A stretch of DNA of 29,123 nt from Alphaproteobacteria bacterium (GCA_030746295.1 JASLMY010000028.1:1-29123), one strand, 5' to 3'. Counted from the stretch's first letter, positions 1 through 10,002 are shown. The notes: generated by a model not told the origin, from the sequence alone. A program made the numbers and translations.

Positions 1-2007
1 TACGAGTTCGACGAGATGGCGCTGGCACCGCCCGAGCCCGAGGTCTTGCTGCCCTTCCTGGAGGAGATGGAGCTGACCCGCCTCTTGGGGCGGCTCCGGG
101 CCAAGCTCGGCGGCGACGCGGCGGCGCCCGAGGCGGCCCCGCCGCCGGCACCGGAAGAGCGGGCCTACGAGCTGGTGCAGGAGATGGCGGCGCTGGAGCG
201 CTGGATCGAACGGGCCTTCAAGGCCGGCTACGTCGCCTTCGATACCGAGACCACCTCGCTCGACGCCATGGTGGCGGAACTGGTCGGCGTCTCGATGTCG
301 GTGCGGCCGGGTGAGGCCTGTTACGTGCCCGTCGGTCATGTCGGTGCTCGGGCCCAAGGCACGCTCGATCTCGGTGATGGCGGCGGCAACGGCGAAGCAC
401 CGCCGCAACTGGCGCTCGACGCGGTGCTGGCGCGACTGAAGCCGCTTCTGGAAGCGCCGTCGGTGCTGAAGATCGGCCAGAACATCAAATACGACGCCCT
501 GGTGCTCAGCCGCTATGGCGTCGAGATCGGGCCTGTCGACGACACCATGCTTCTGTCTTACGTCACCGAGGGCGGCTTGCACGGCCACGGCATGGACGAG
601 CTGTCGGTGCTGCATCTGGGCGTCAAGCCGATCAGCTTCAAGGAGGTCGCGGGCAGCGGCAAGAACGCCATCGGCTTTGCCGAAGTGCCGCTCGACACGG
701 CCTGCGAATACGCCGCTGAGGACGCCGACCTGACGCTGCAGCTTTACCAGACCCTGAAGCCCCGTCTGCTGGCCGACCGTGTGGTCACGGTCTACGAGAC
801 GCTGGAACGGCCATTGATCCCGGTTCTGGTGGAGATGGAGCGGGCTGGCATCCGCGTCGACGCGGCCGAGCTCAGCCGCCTCTCGGGCGACTTCGCCCAG
901 CGCATGGGGGGGCTGGAGGACGAGATCCACGAGCTTGCCGGCGAGAGCTTCAATATCGGCTCGCCGAAACAACTCGGCGAGATCCTGTTCGACAAGATGT
1001 CGCTGCCGGGCGGAAAGAAGGGCAAGACCGGTGCCTGGGGCACCGGTCACGACGTCCTCGAAGGGCTGGCGGCACAGGGCCACGACGTGCCGGCCCGGGT
1101 TCTCGACTGGCGCCAGCTCTCCAAGCTGAAGAGCACCTATACGGATTCCCTACAGGGCCAGATCAATGTCGATACAGGCCGTGTCCACACCTCCTACGCC
1201 ATGGCCGCGACCTCGACCGGCCGCTTGGCCTCGACCGATCCGAACCTGCAGAACATCCCGGTCCGCACCGAGGAGGGCCGCAAGATCCGCCGCGCCTTCG
1301 TCGCCGCCGAGGGCGCCAAGCTGATGAGCGCCGACTATTCGCAGATCGAGCTGCGCGTGTTGGCCCACATCGCCGACATCCGGGCGCTGAAGGAGGCCTT
1401 TCGCGACGGTATCGACATCCATGCGCTGACGGCCAGCCAAGTCTTCGATGTGCCGCTGGAGAAGATGGACCCGGGCACTCGACGCTCGGCCAAGGCGATC
1501 AACTTCGGCATCATCTACGGCATGAGCGCCTACGGCCTGGCGCAGAACCTGGGTATCCCCCAGGGCGAAGCGCAGAGCTACATCACCGCCTATTTCGAGC
1601 GCTATCCCGGGATCCGGGACTACATGGAGGAGACCAAGGCGCAGTGCCGGCAGACCGGCTATGTCAGCACCATCTTCGGCCGCCGGGTCCATATGCGCGG
1701 CATCAACGACAAGAACCCGGCCCGGCGTAACTTCCAGGAACGGGCCGCCATCAACGCGCCGATCCAGGGTTCCGCCGCCGACATCATCCGCCGCGCCATG
1801 GTCCGGATCGGGCCGGTGCTGGCCGAGGCCGGCCTGGGTGCGAAGATGCTGCTGCAGGTGCATGACGAGCTGGTCTTCGACGTGCCCGAGGCCGAGCTCG
1901 AAGAGACGGCGGCGGTAGTCCGCCGGGTGATGGAAGGGGCGGCGCATCTGGACGTACCGCTGGTGGTCGACACCGGCGCCGGCGAGAACTGGGACGAGGC
2001 CCACTGA
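1..2007 (+). CDS. polA: DNA polymerase I, 3' part (5' end outside window)
   Basis: Replicative gap-filling and repair polymerase. The reading frame is open from base 1, so the N-terminal 5'-nuclease domain lies outside the window; the first ATG at 16 is internal, not a real start. The 3'-5' exonuclease domain shows Exo I (DTETT, about residue 75 of the visible part), Exo II (NIKYDALVLSRYG) and Exo III (YAAEDADLTLQLY), so proofreading residues appear intact. The polymerase domain carries motif A (DYSQIELR), the O-helix motif B (RRSAKAINFGIIYG) and motif C (QVHDELVF). It ends with TGA just upstream of a DNA glycosylase on the same strand, a plausible repair pairing. Identification is firm from the motif order; nothing looks truncated within the window. 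Confidence 0.97.
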   Translation, partial: YEFDEMALAPPEPEVLLPFLEEMELTRLLGRLRAKLGGDAAAPEAAPPPAPEERAYELVQEMAALERWIERAFKAGYVAFDTETTSLDAMVAELVGVSMSVRPGEACYVPVGHVGARAQGTLDLGDGGGNGEAPPQLALDAVLARLKPLLEAPSVLKIGQNIKYDALVLSRYGVEIGPVDDTMLLSYVTEGGLHGHGMDELSVLHLGVKPISFKEVAGSGKNAIGFAEVPLDTACEYAAEDADLTLQLYQTLKPRLLADRVVTVYETLERPLIPVLVEMERAGIRVDAAELSRLSGDFAQRMGGLEDEIHELAGESFNIGSPKQLGEILFDKMSLPGGKKGKTGAWGTGHDVLEGLAAQGHDVPARVLDWRQLSKLKSTYTDSLQGQINVDTGRVHTSYAMAATSTGRLASTDPNLQNIPVRTEEGRKIRRAFVAAEGAKLMSADYSQIELRVLAHIADIRALKEAFRDGIDIHALTASQVFDVPLEKMDPGTRRSAKAINFGIIYGMSAYGLAQNLGIPQGEAQSYITAYFERYPGIRDYMEETKAQCRQTGYVSTIFGRRVHMRGINDKNPARRNFQERAAINAPIQGSAADIIRRAMVRIGPVLAEAGLGAKMLLQVHDELVFDVPEAELEETAAVVRRVMEGAAHLDVPLVVDTGAGENWDEAH

Positions 2008-2036
2008 GCGGCCAGGCCGACCACTCCGACGAGCGC

Positions 2037-2516
2037 TTGCCGGACCTGCTGCGCCCCGGCCTGAAGCTGGTGATCTGCGGCTCGGCGGCGGGCCGGCGGT
2101 CGGCCGAGGTTGGCGCCTACTACGCCGGGCCCGGCAACAAGTTCTGGCGCATCCTGCATGAATCAGGCCTGACGCCCCGGCGTTTGGCGCCGGAGGAGTT
2201 CCGGGCTCTGCTCGACCATGGCATCGGCCTGACCGACCTCGCCAAGGCCTATGCCGGTGGTGATGCCGGCATTCGCCGCGCCGATGACGACGTCGACGGC
2301 CTGACGGCCAAGATCGCCCGCCACACCCCCCGCTGGCTCGGCTTCAACGGCAAGCGTGCGGCGCAAGCGGTGCTCGGCCGACGGATCGACTACGGTCTTC
2401 AGGCGGAATGCCTCGCGCGAAGCCGCCTCTTCGTCCTGCCCTCGACGGCCGGTGCCGCCTCGGGCCATTGGGACGCGGCTCCGTGGCACGAACTGGCGGG
2501 CCTGCTCCGAGGATAA
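2037..2516 (+). CDS. TDG/MUG-like mismatch-specific DNA glycosylase
   Basis: Predicted to remove uracil or other deaminated bases from mismatches (uracil-DNA glycosylase superfamily). The 159 residues fit the single-domain fold: a motif I region CGSAAG at 14-19, the GPGNKFW segment at 31-37, GIGLTDLAK at 62-70 and a motif II-like LPSTAGAASGHW at 134-145. Classical MUG/TDG proteins have GINPG in motif I with a catalytic Asn; here that position is Ala, so chemistry may resemble other family branches such as the hypoxanthine-type group (inference). The start is uncertain: TTG at 2037 fits the family N terminus, but a CTG at 2004 overlapping the end of polA is also in frame. It follows polA by 29 bases and is probably co-transcribed. 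Confidence 0.8.
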   Translation: MPDLLRPGLKLVICGSAAGRRSAEVGAYYAGPGNKFWRILHESGLTPRRLAPEEFRALLDHGIGLTDLAKAYAGGDAGIRRADDDVDGLTAKIARHTPRWLGFNGKRAAQAVLGRRIDYGLQAECLARSRLFVLPSTAGAASGHWDAAPWHELAGLLRG

Positions 2517-2531
2517 CCAAGCAGGGTCCGA

Positions 2532-3146
2532 CTACGCTTCCGGCGGCAGTGTCGCCCTGATGCTGGGGCGGCTTCGGAAGGCGTCGAACCAGGCCGCGAG
2601 GGCGGGTCGGTCCTGGCGCCAGTCGTCCTTCAAGATCGCCTCCGAGGAGTCGCTGGCCAACAAGGCGGTGGCGAGGGAGATCTCGGCCAGTCTTACGCGA
2701 TCCGTCAGCTGCCCGGCTAGGTTCTCCAAGGCGTCGAAGCAACGCCGGCAGCGCTCGCTCTCGTAGTCGAAGAGCGAGGGCGAGCGCTCGCCCTCGTCGC
2801 GAAAGCGAAGCTCGCGACTGCGAAAGGCGATCCCGTCCAAGAGCCCGGTGGCGATGCCGTCGATCTCCAGCACCAGGGTCCGCTCCTCGCCCGGCGCCGG
2901 GATCAGCTTCGGACCGTCGTGCAGGTCGTCGAGATAGATGCAGATGATCTGGGATTCGGTCAGCAAGCGGCCATCGTCGGTGAGCAGTGCGGGCACCTTG
3001 CCGACCGGTCCGTGGCGCAGGATCTCGTTGTCGGGATGGCGGGTCCGCGCCAGGACCTCCTCGATCGCACCGTCCAGCCCGAGCTCGCGGATCGCGATGC
3101 GGACCTTGCGAGCGTATGGCGAGGTCTCAGTAATGAAGAGCTTCAT
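2532..3146 (-). CDS. Glutathione S-transferase family protein
   Basis: A 204-residue cytosolic GST-like protein. The N-terminal thioredoxin-fold half begins MKLFITETSPYARKVRIA, where the Ser-Pro-Tyr is the usual site of the activating residue. It continues to the cis-Pro segment GKVPALL and the LLTESQIICIYLDDL element that binds the glutathione gamma-glutamyl group. The C-terminal half is helical and ends with the common RPALAAWFDAFRSRPS pattern. The substrate cannot be read from sequence. Its ATG overlaps the TGA of the upstream methyltransferase (ATGA), so the two are translationally coupled. The gene converges with the glycosylase gene, 15 bases apart with no obvious terminator between them. 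Confidence 0.88.
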   Translation of the reverse strand: MKLFITETSPYARKVRIAIRELGLDGAIEEVLARTRHPDNEILRHGPVGKVPALLTDDGRLLTESQIICIYLDDLHDGPKLIPAPGEERTLVLEIDGIATGLLDGIAFRSRELRFRDEGERSPSLFDYESERCRRCFDALENLAGQLTDRVRLAEISLATALLASDSSEAILKDDWRQDRPALAAWFDAFRSRPSIRATLPPEA

Positions 3147-3778
3147 GTTTCCTCCGTCGGATCCTCTTTCTGTCGTTGCCGCAGGACCAGCAGCTTGATG
3201 ATGTCGTAAACGACGAAGCGGTCCTCGACCAGCACGAGGCCGGCGTCATCGACATAGCGCTCGGTCCGGCGGTCGAAGGTAGCACCATAGAGAAGACGCA
3301 CCCAGGGCGCCCAAAACCGCATCACCAAGCGCCGCAGCGGGTCCTCGGAGTAAGTGTATTCCAAGAGCCTGATCTCGCCGTCGGGCTTCAGGATGCGGCG
3401 GAGCTCGGCGAGCGCCGGTAGCTGCAGGTCGTCGTCGAGGACGCAGAATAGAAATGTCGCGACGACATGATCGAAGTGGCGGTCGGGGAAGTCGGTCCGG
3501 GTGACGTCCATCTGGCGAAGCGCGACCCTGGCGTCGTGTCGAGACCGGCGCCGTTCCGCCTGCTCCAACATCCGCGAGCTGAGATCGATGCCGACGACCT
3601 CTGCCTTCGGCGGATAGAAGGGCATGTTGCGGCCCGTGCCGACGCCGGCATCGAGCACCGTTCCCTCGGCCCCTTCGAACAGCATCCGCCTCAACGGTCG
3701 GTAGCGGCCATATTCGAAAGGCAGGTCCAGGAGGTCGTAGAAGGTCGCAATTCGGCTGTAGGGCCGTTTCGTCACCAT
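3143..3778 (-). CDS. Class I SAM-dependent methyltransferase
   Basis: A 211-residue Rossmann-fold methyltransferase. Motif I is VLDAGVGTGRNMPFYP (about residues 41-56), followed by the acidic ribose-binding end VVGIDLSSRML. The motif IV region is FDHVVATFLFCVL and the post-IV segment is LRRILKPDGEIRLLEY. The layout resembles the UbiE/phospholipid N-methyltransferase group, but the acceptor is not identifiable. The C-terminal part (VMRFWAPWVRLLYGATFDRRT) resembles lipid or quinone-related members, so a membrane substrate is possible (inference). It overlaps the downstream GST start by four bases, indicating one operon. It lies 48 bases downstream of pckA, with a strong hairpin in the gap. Confidence 0.85.
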   Translation of the reverse strand: MVTKRPYSRIATFYDLLDLPFEYGRYRPLRRMLFEGAEGTVLDAGVGTGRNMPFYPPKAEVVGIDLSSRMLEQAERRRSRHDARVALRQMDVTRTDFPDRHFDHVVATFLFCVLDDDLQLPALAELRRILKPDGEIRLLEYTYSEDPLRRLVMRFWAPWVRLLYGATFDRRTERYVDDAGLVLVEDRFVVYDIIKLLVLRQRQKEDPTEET

Positions 3779-3786
3779 GCTTCGTT

Positions 3787-3809
3787 GCCGCCAATTACCA
3801 GTTGGCGGC
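3787..3809 (-). terminator. Hairpin downstream of pckA, possible terminator or attenuator
   Basis: An eight-base perfect inverted repeat (GCCGCCAA and TTGGCGGC) separated by seven bases sits 17 bases after the pckA stop codon and 8 bases before the methyltransferase start. There is no T tract after the stem on either strand, so a classical intrinsic terminator is unlikely. It could stabilise the pckA message 3' end, reduce read-through, or mask the methyltransferase ribosome site. Confidence 0.45.
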
Positions 3810-3826
3810 CGACAAATCCTAGTCGC

Positions 3827-5434
<1,608 letters not shown>

Positions 5435-5482
5435 GAGTCGCCCCTCTACGCACCATTGGCGGACCGGACCGCCCCATCTCCG

Positions 5483-5513
5483 ATTCATATGTCACGCGCC
5501 GAGGCCCTTGCAA
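5483..5513 (-). promoter_or_regulatory. Candidate sigma-70-type promoter of pckA
   Basis: On the minus strand TTGCAA (5513-5508) and TATGAA (5489-5484) are separated by 18 bases, about 50 bases upstream of the TTG start chosen for pckA. This agrees reasonably with the housekeeping consensus, and it supports the downstream TTG start because the alternative ATG at 5488 would overlap the -10 element. Confidence 0.4.
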
Positions 5514-5563
5514 CCGGTCGTCGCCGATTTTCCGCCGACGACGCCGTTCAGCGCGCCGACGCC

Positions 5564-6310
5564 CTAGTCTCGGCTCTCGGATTCGGCCAGAATCCGGCGT
5601 GCCTCGGCGGCCAGCGCGACCAGTTGCGTGCGGGCCTCCGCGGCGTCTCCAATCGGCCGCTCGAATGCGACCCGTGCGACCTGGCCCGCGGACCTGAGGT
5701 CGATGCCTTCCGAATCGCAGCCGGTCATGACCCAGTCGCCGCCTGCGGCGCCTGCCAGAGCCGTCGCATACAGGGCGACAGCGTCGGCATGGTCGTCATT
5801 CATGTGCTGGACGATCCCCGCCTCGTCGGCGACGAGCGGCAGGGCGTTCGCCTCGGCCAAAATGATCTGGTCGGCCTCGATCCACTCGATGCGGCCAAAG
5901 CCGGCGACCAGATGGGCCCGCGTGGCCTGGACCCGGTAGAAATCGAAGTCGCCGAAATCGGCATAGCCCTCGGCGTCGGGATGACGGCGGAGAAAGCGCT
6001 CTCGGTGCCGGGGCTCGGAGGTCGCCACGGCCAGGCCCTGCAGTGTCAGGCGGGCGCCCATGAGCCGGCTCTCGAGGCCGCCGGTGCCGTCGAAAAGCAA
6101 GGAGATCCGTGCCTCGCGCTCGAGGTTGCGGGTGTGCTCGGCAAGCGTCGAGAGCAGCAGGATCGGGCTGGCGTCGTGGTCCGTCGCGACCAGCACCAAC
6201 GAGGCGTATGGCGCGCCGCCCTCGCGCGCCAGCGTCGCCAGGCTGGCGACCTCGGATCGCCTCATCAGCCCGCGAGCCAGTTCCGCCGTGCTTGCCTCGA
6301 CATCTTGCAT
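5564..6310 (-). CDS. HugZ-like heme-utilisation/PNPOx-fold protein with DUF2470 domain
   Basis: A 248-residue protein with an N-terminal split-barrel (pyridoxamine phosphate oxidase-like) domain, recognisable from SVASLATLAREGGAPYASLV and ISLLFDG. A C-terminal DUF2470 domain carries the diagnostic IVQHMNDDHADAV segment. In characterised HugZ proteins this arrangement binds heme and degrades it to release iron; other members only bind flavin or heme, so the activity here is inferred. The start is ATG 6310, preceded by AGGTGAG; an in-frame ATG at 6352 lacks a ribosome site and would add 14 non-conserved residues. No heme-uptake genes are visible nearby. It is divergent from the Anbu gene across 83 bases. 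Confidence 0.85.
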   Translation of the reverse strand: MQDVEASTAELARGLMRRSEVASLATLAREGGAPYASLVLVATDHDASPILLLSTLAEHTRNLEREARISLLFDGTGGLESRLMGARLTLQGLAVATSEPRHRERFLRRHPDAEGYADFGDFDFYRVQATRAHLVAGFGRIEWIEADQIILAEANALPLVADEAGIVQHMNDDHADAVALYATALAGAAGGDWVMTGCDSEGIDLRSAGQVARVAFERPIGDAAEARTQLVALAAEARRILAESESRD

Positions 6311-6393
6311 TGTCTCACCTGCCCCTTGCGTTCGCCTGTCCCTAGATACCATCTTTCCTTCTCCGCAGCGCTGGTTCTGGGAAAGGGACGTGG

Positions 6394-7122
6394 ATGACGT
6401 ACTGCGTCGGCATGTTGCTCGACGAAGGCTTGGTGATGGTGTTGGATTCGCGCACGAATGCCGGCGTCGACCACATCGGCACGTTTCGCAAGATGACGAT
6501 CTGGGAGACGCCGGGCGAACGGGTCGTGATCCTGCTGACCGCCGGCAACCTCGCCATCGCGCAGGCCGTGGTCAACCTGTTGAACGAAGGCCTCGACAAC
6601 GGCGAATCGGAGGAGACCATTCTGACCGTGCCGAGCATGTTCGGCGCTGCCCGCCTGGTCGGCAACGCGGTGCGCGAGGTCTACCGATTGGAAGGCGAGG
6701 CGATGAAGGAGCAGGGCGTCGAGTTCAGTCCGTCGTTTATTCTGGGCGGGCAGATCCGAGACCGCCACATGCGGCTCTTCCAGATCTATGCGGTGGGCAA
6801 TTTCATCGAGGCGACCGACGATACCCCCTTCTTCCAGGTCGGCGAGTTCAAGTACGGCAAGCCGATCCTGGACCGGGCCTTGAACACGGCGACCGGCCTC
6901 GTCGACGGCGTCAAGCTGGCGCTGGTATCGATGGATTCGACCATGCGCTCGAACATCTCGGTCGGCCTGCCGATCGACGTCGCCGTCTACGAGAAGGATA
7001 GCTGCCGCGTCAAGCTTACCCGGCGGATCGAGGAGAACGACCCCTATTTTATCGAGATCAGCCAGGGCTGGTCGGCGGCATTGCAGGAGTCTTTCCAACG
7101 TCTGCCCGACCCCGACTGGTGA
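6394..7122 (+). CDS. Anbu-type proteasome-homologue peptidase
   Basis: A 242-residue N-terminal-nucleophile hydrolase of the Anbu group, a bacterial relative of the proteasome beta subunit. After removal of Met1 the chain begins Thr-Tyr-Cys-Val-Gly, giving the catalytic Thr1. The expected Asp17 (LDSRTNAG) and a Lys at 32 (FRKM) follow. The fold-typical segments LLTAGNLA and FILGGQI are present. No propeptide is visible, as usual for Anbu. Known Anbu proteins form open-ring or helical assemblies with poorly defined substrates. The genes usually found beside Anbu (ATP-grasp, alpha-E and transglutaminase-like proteins) are absent here: the neighbours are HugZ and an acyl-CoA synthetase. The ATG at 6394 follows an AAAGGGA ribosome site. 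Confidence 0.9.
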   Translation: MTYCVGMLLDEGLVMVLDSRTNAGVDHIGTFRKMTIWETPGERVVILLTAGNLAIAQAVVNLLNEGLDNGESEETILTVPSMFGAARLVGNAVREVYRLEGEAMKEQGVEFSPSFILGGQIRDRHMRLFQIYAVGNFIEATDDTPFFQVGEFKYGKPILDRALNTATGLVDGVKLALVSMDSTMRSNISVGLPIDVAVYEKDSCRVKLTRRIEENDPYFIEISQGWSAALQESFQRLPDPDW

Positions 7123-7215
7123 GGCCCTCGCCGCGATACGGGCTCCGCGGCCAATGGGGTTGGAATTTCGGCTCAACATCCCCGGCCATTGGTATAAAGT
7201 CCCGGCACTAGCGGT

Positions 7216-7239
7216 CGGCCTGACAAGGCCCAAAGGCCG
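7216..7239 (+). promoter_or_regulatory. Alternative GGCC hairpins in leader of acyl-CoA synthetase
   Basis: Within 50 bases of the gene start, GGCCT-GACA-AGGCC (7217-7230) can form a five-base stem with a tetraloop. CGGCCT (7216-7221) can alternatively pair with AGGCCG (7234-7239). The two folds are mutually exclusive. In such GC-rich DNA this may be chance. No regulatory family is recognised. Confidence 0.2.
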
Positions 7240-7265
7240 CGCGTTGCCAGGGAGGAATGCTGCCC

Positions 7266-8828
7266 ATGCATCTGACGGCGTCGATCAAGCGTGCCATGGT
7301 CATCGCGGCCAACAAGGTCGCCACCATCGACGGCGAGCGTGTCCACACCTGGGCCGAGTGCGGCGAGCGCGTCGCCCGCTTGGCCGGCGCGCTTCAGGAT
7401 GAACTGCGCTTGGCCGATGGCGGCCGCGCCGCCATTTTGTCGCTGAACAACGACCGCTATTTCGAGTTCTCCCATGCCATGCCCTGGGCCGGCGGCGTCT
7501 TCGTTCCGGTCAACACCCGGCTGGCGCCACCGGAGATCCGGTACTGGTTGGAGGATTCGGGCTCGGAGCTGTTGTTCGTCGACGACACCTTCGCCGCCGT
7601 CGCCTCGGACCTCAAGGCGGAGCTGCCGGAGCTACGCGAGCTGATCTACATCGGCGATGGCGAGACGCCGGCGGGGATGGCGAACTACGAGGAGCTGGTT
7701 GCCGCCGCCGGGCCGGCCGAGGATGCGGTCAAGGGATACGACGACCTGGCGGCGCTCTACTACACCGGCGGCACCACCGGCACCTCCAAGGGCGTGATGC
7801 TGAGCCACCGCAACCTGGTCTCGAACGCGCTGCATATCGTGCCGATCTTCGACTTCCACGAGGGCATGCGCTGGCTGCACGCGGCACCGATGTTCCACAT
7901 CGCCGACGGCCTGTCGATTTTCGGGGCCACGATGGTCGGCGGGCACCACATCTTCATCTCCGGTTTCGAGCCAGGGGTGGTGCTACGCGCGATCGAAGAG
8001 CATCGGATAACCAATTGTCTCTTGGTGCCGACGATGGTGAACATGCTCGTCCACCACCCGGAGATCGAGGCGCACGACCTCTCGAGCCTGCGCCGCCTGG
8101 TATACGGCGCCTCACCGATGCCCGAGGCCGTGATCCGCCGCGCTGTCGAGGTCATGCCGCATGTCGAGTTCACCCATGCTTACGGCCAGACCGAGTGCGC
8201 CCCGCTCGTGACTTCGAACGGGCCCGATGCCCATCGCGGTGAGGGCTTGGAGAGGGGCTTGTTCAAGTCCTGCGGCCGGCCGGTGATGGATGTCGAGGTG
8301 AAGATCGTCGACGAGGCCGGTGCCGAGGTCGGCCGCGGCGCCGTCGGCGAGCTCTGCGCCCGGGGGCCGAACGTGATGCTGGGCTATTGGAACAAGCCAG
8401 AACAGACCGCCGAGGCGCTACGCGAGGGTTGGATGCATTCCGGCGACGGCGCCTACATGGACGAGGACGGCTACGTCTACATCGTCGACCGGGTGAAGGA
8501 CATGATCATTACCGGCGGCGAGAACGTCTACTCGGCCGAGGTCGAGAGCACCGTGCATCTGCATCCCGCGGTCGCCGAATGCGCGGTCATCGGCGTGCCC
8601 GACGACACCTGGGGTGAGCGGGTCCATGCCGTGGTGCGCTTGAAGGCCGAGGCCGAGGCCAGCGCCGACGAGATCGTTGCCCATTGCCACCAGCACATCG
8701 CCGGCTTCAAGTGCCCCCGAAGTGTCGAAATTCGAAGCGAGCCGCTGCCGCTGTCGGGCGCCGGCAAGATCCTCAAGACCGAGCTGCGCAAGCCCCATTG
8801 GGAGGGGGAGGAGAAGCAGGTTCATTGA
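7266..8828 (+). CDS. Long-chain-type acyl-CoA synthetase (AMP-binding)
   Basis: Adenylate-forming enzyme predicted to activate a fatty or other carboxylic acid to its CoA thioester through an acyl-AMP intermediate. All core motifs are present: the phosphate loop YYTGGTTGTSKG (about residue 165), HAYGQTE, the ribose-binding SGDGAYMDEDGY, the hinge DRVKDMIITGGENVY and the C-terminal catalytic Lys in GAGKILKTEL. Length (520 residues) is normal. I prefer ATG 7266 because GGGAGGA ends nine bases before it; the ATG at 7257 sits directly against that ribosome site. Chain-length preference cannot be read. It stands alone, converging with a metallophosphoesterase gene. Confidence 0.92.
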   Translation: MHLTASIKRAMVIAANKVATIDGERVHTWAECGERVARLAGALQDELRLADGGRAAILSLNNDRYFEFSHAMPWAGGVFVPVNTRLAPPEIRYWLEDSGSELLFVDDTFAAVASDLKAELPELRELIYIGDGETPAGMANYEELVAAAGPAEDAVKGYDDLAALYYTGGTTGTSKGVMLSHRNLVSNALHIVPIFDFHEGMRWLHAAPMFHIADGLSIFGATMVGGHHIFISGFEPGVVLRAIEEHRITNCLLVPTMVNMLVHHPEIEAHDLSSLRRLVYGASPMPEAVIRRAVEVMPHVEFTHAYGQTECAPLVTSNGPDAHRGEGLERGLFKSCGRPVMDVEVKIVDEAGAEVGRGAVGELCARGPNVMLGYWNKPEQTAEALREGWMHSGDGAYMDEDGYVYIVDRVKDMIITGGENVYSAEVESTVHLHPAVAECAVIGVPDDTWGERVHAVVRLKAEAEASADEIVAHCHQHIAGFKCPRSVEIRSEPLPLSGAGKILKTELRKPHWEGEEKQVH

Positions 8829-8877
8829 GCGGCACGTCTCGTCGCGGCACCGCGGTCCGCTCGTGCTCGTCGGCCGG

Positions 8878-9852
8878 CTACTCCCGCGCCGTCCGACGGA
8901 GCGTCATCAGCACCACTTCGCCCCGGCTGTTGAATCGGACGGGCAGGCCGGAGACACCGACGCCCGTGCTCGAATAACCGAGCATTTGCCCACGCTGCCA
9001 AAGGCCGGCCGCGTAGCCGCGATGGCGGTTCATGTGGGTGATGATCGGAATGCCGCCCGGCAGGCAGACTTGGCCGCCATGGGTATGTCCGGCGAGGTAT
9101 AGGTCGAAACCGGCATCGGCCGCCACGTCGGCGAGCTCGGCGGAGTGGACGAGGGCGATCTTGAAACCGTCGGGTGTCGCCCCGAGGGCCGCATCGGCGG
9201 CGGCGGTGTAGTAATAGTGCACGTCGTCGGTGCCCGTCAGGTGGATCTGGGCATCGCCTCGGGCAAGACTCCGCGTCTCGTTGACGAGGACCGTGACACC
9301 GAGTTCCTCGAGGGCCGGTGCCATTTCGGCACAATCGTGATTGCCTAACACCGCGAGGACGCCGTGGCGGGTGGAGACGCCGGCGACGAGCTCCTGCAGC
9401 GGCGGCATGATTTGCCTGAACGGGCCCGAGACCCGGCGACGGTAGTCTCCGCTCAGGATGCAGAGGTCGGCCTCGACCCCCTTGACCATGCGTGCCGCTG
9501 CGTCCGTCGTGCCGGGCAGGAAGTCGACGTGAAGGTCGCTCAGTTGCAGGATCTTGAAGCCGTCGAACTCGGCCGGCAGCTCGTCGAAGGTGAGATCCAG
9601 CCGCGTCAACGTGATGTCACGGGCGTTCTGGACACCCCGTTGGTGGAGACGGCAGAGGCGAAGCACGATGCCGAAGATCGCGACCAGGATCTTGAAGAGA
9701 GACCAGCGGCGATGTCGCTTCTTCCCATCCGGCGTGTGCTTTTCCTTGCCCGCCTCCATCCGGACCCGCTCTTGGTGCCAACGCGCACGAGCCGGATCCG
9801 AGGCCGACAGGGGTGGCATTTCGGCGGATCGGTCAGGTTTGAGGACGGTCAT
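8878..9852 (-). CDS. Calcineurin-type metallophosphoesterase, YaeI-like
   Basis: A 324-residue phosphoesterase with the complete dinuclear-metal motif set: LSDLHVD (Asp106, His108), GDY (Asp136), GNHD (Asn171, His172), a motif IV His near 236 and GHTHGGQ (His256, His258). The N terminus is a 50-residue charged region followed by a hydrophobic stretch (FKILVAIFGIVL, about 53-64) that may anchor it to the membrane. The family includes UDP-2,3-diacylglucosamine hydrolases and poorly defined phosphodiesterases, so lipid phosphate cleavage is possible but unproven. It is transcribed divergently from the cupin gene across a 150-base gap and converges with the acyl-CoA synthetase gene. Confidence 0.88.
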   Translation of the reverse strand: MTVLKPDRSAEMPPLSASDPARARWHQERVRMEAGKEKHTPDGKKRHRRWSLFKILVAIFGIVLRLCRLHQRGVQNARDITLTRLDLTFDELPAEFDGFKILQLSDLHVDFLPGTTDAAARMVKGVEADLCILSGDYRRRVSGPFRQIMPPLQELVAGVSTRHGVLAVLGNHDCAEMAPALEELGVTVLVNETRSLARGDAQIHLTGTDDVHYYYTAAADAALGATPDGFKIALVHSAELADVAADAGFDLYLAGHTHGGQVCLPGGIPIITHMNRHRGYAAGLWQRGQMLGYSSTGVGVSGLPVRFNSRGEVVLMTLRRTARE

Positions 9853-9935
9853 CGTTTCCGAGGCGCAGTCGCGTATGGTGACATAGGTAGGCGCGGCGGC
9901 GGCGGATGTCCATTCTTCTGGCTTGGCGCGATCGG

Positions 9936-9964
9936 TTCAGAGCGCTCGGCTAACGCTGTAAGAT
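9936..9964 (+). promoter_or_regulatory. Candidate promoter of the cupin gene
   Basis: TTCAGA (9936-9941) and TAAGAT (9959-9964) are 17 bases apart in the divergent gap, about 40 bases before the cupin start. A GGCCT-GAAG-AGGCC hairpin (9968-9981) follows immediately and would overlap the predicted transcript start. The -35 match is weak. Confidence 0.3.
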
Positions 9965-10002
9965 GGCGGCCTGAAGAGGCCAGTGATCTGGGAGGCCAAA
10001 CG

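Noticed and set aside
1150..2004. Long open frame on the minus strand opposite polA (about 284 codons)
   Set aside because: It lies entirely antisense to a well-conserved polymerase domain, has a composition typical of mirror frames in GC-rich DNA and matches no family.
5517..5542. GTCGTCG/CGACGAC inverted repeat after the HugZ-like gene as terminator
   Set aside because: The stem is seven bases with a 12-base loop and no T tract, within chance for this base composition.
9364..10002. Upstream extension of the cupin frame
   Set aside because: It overlaps the metallophosphoesterase gene on the other strand; the ribosome site and family start are at 10003.
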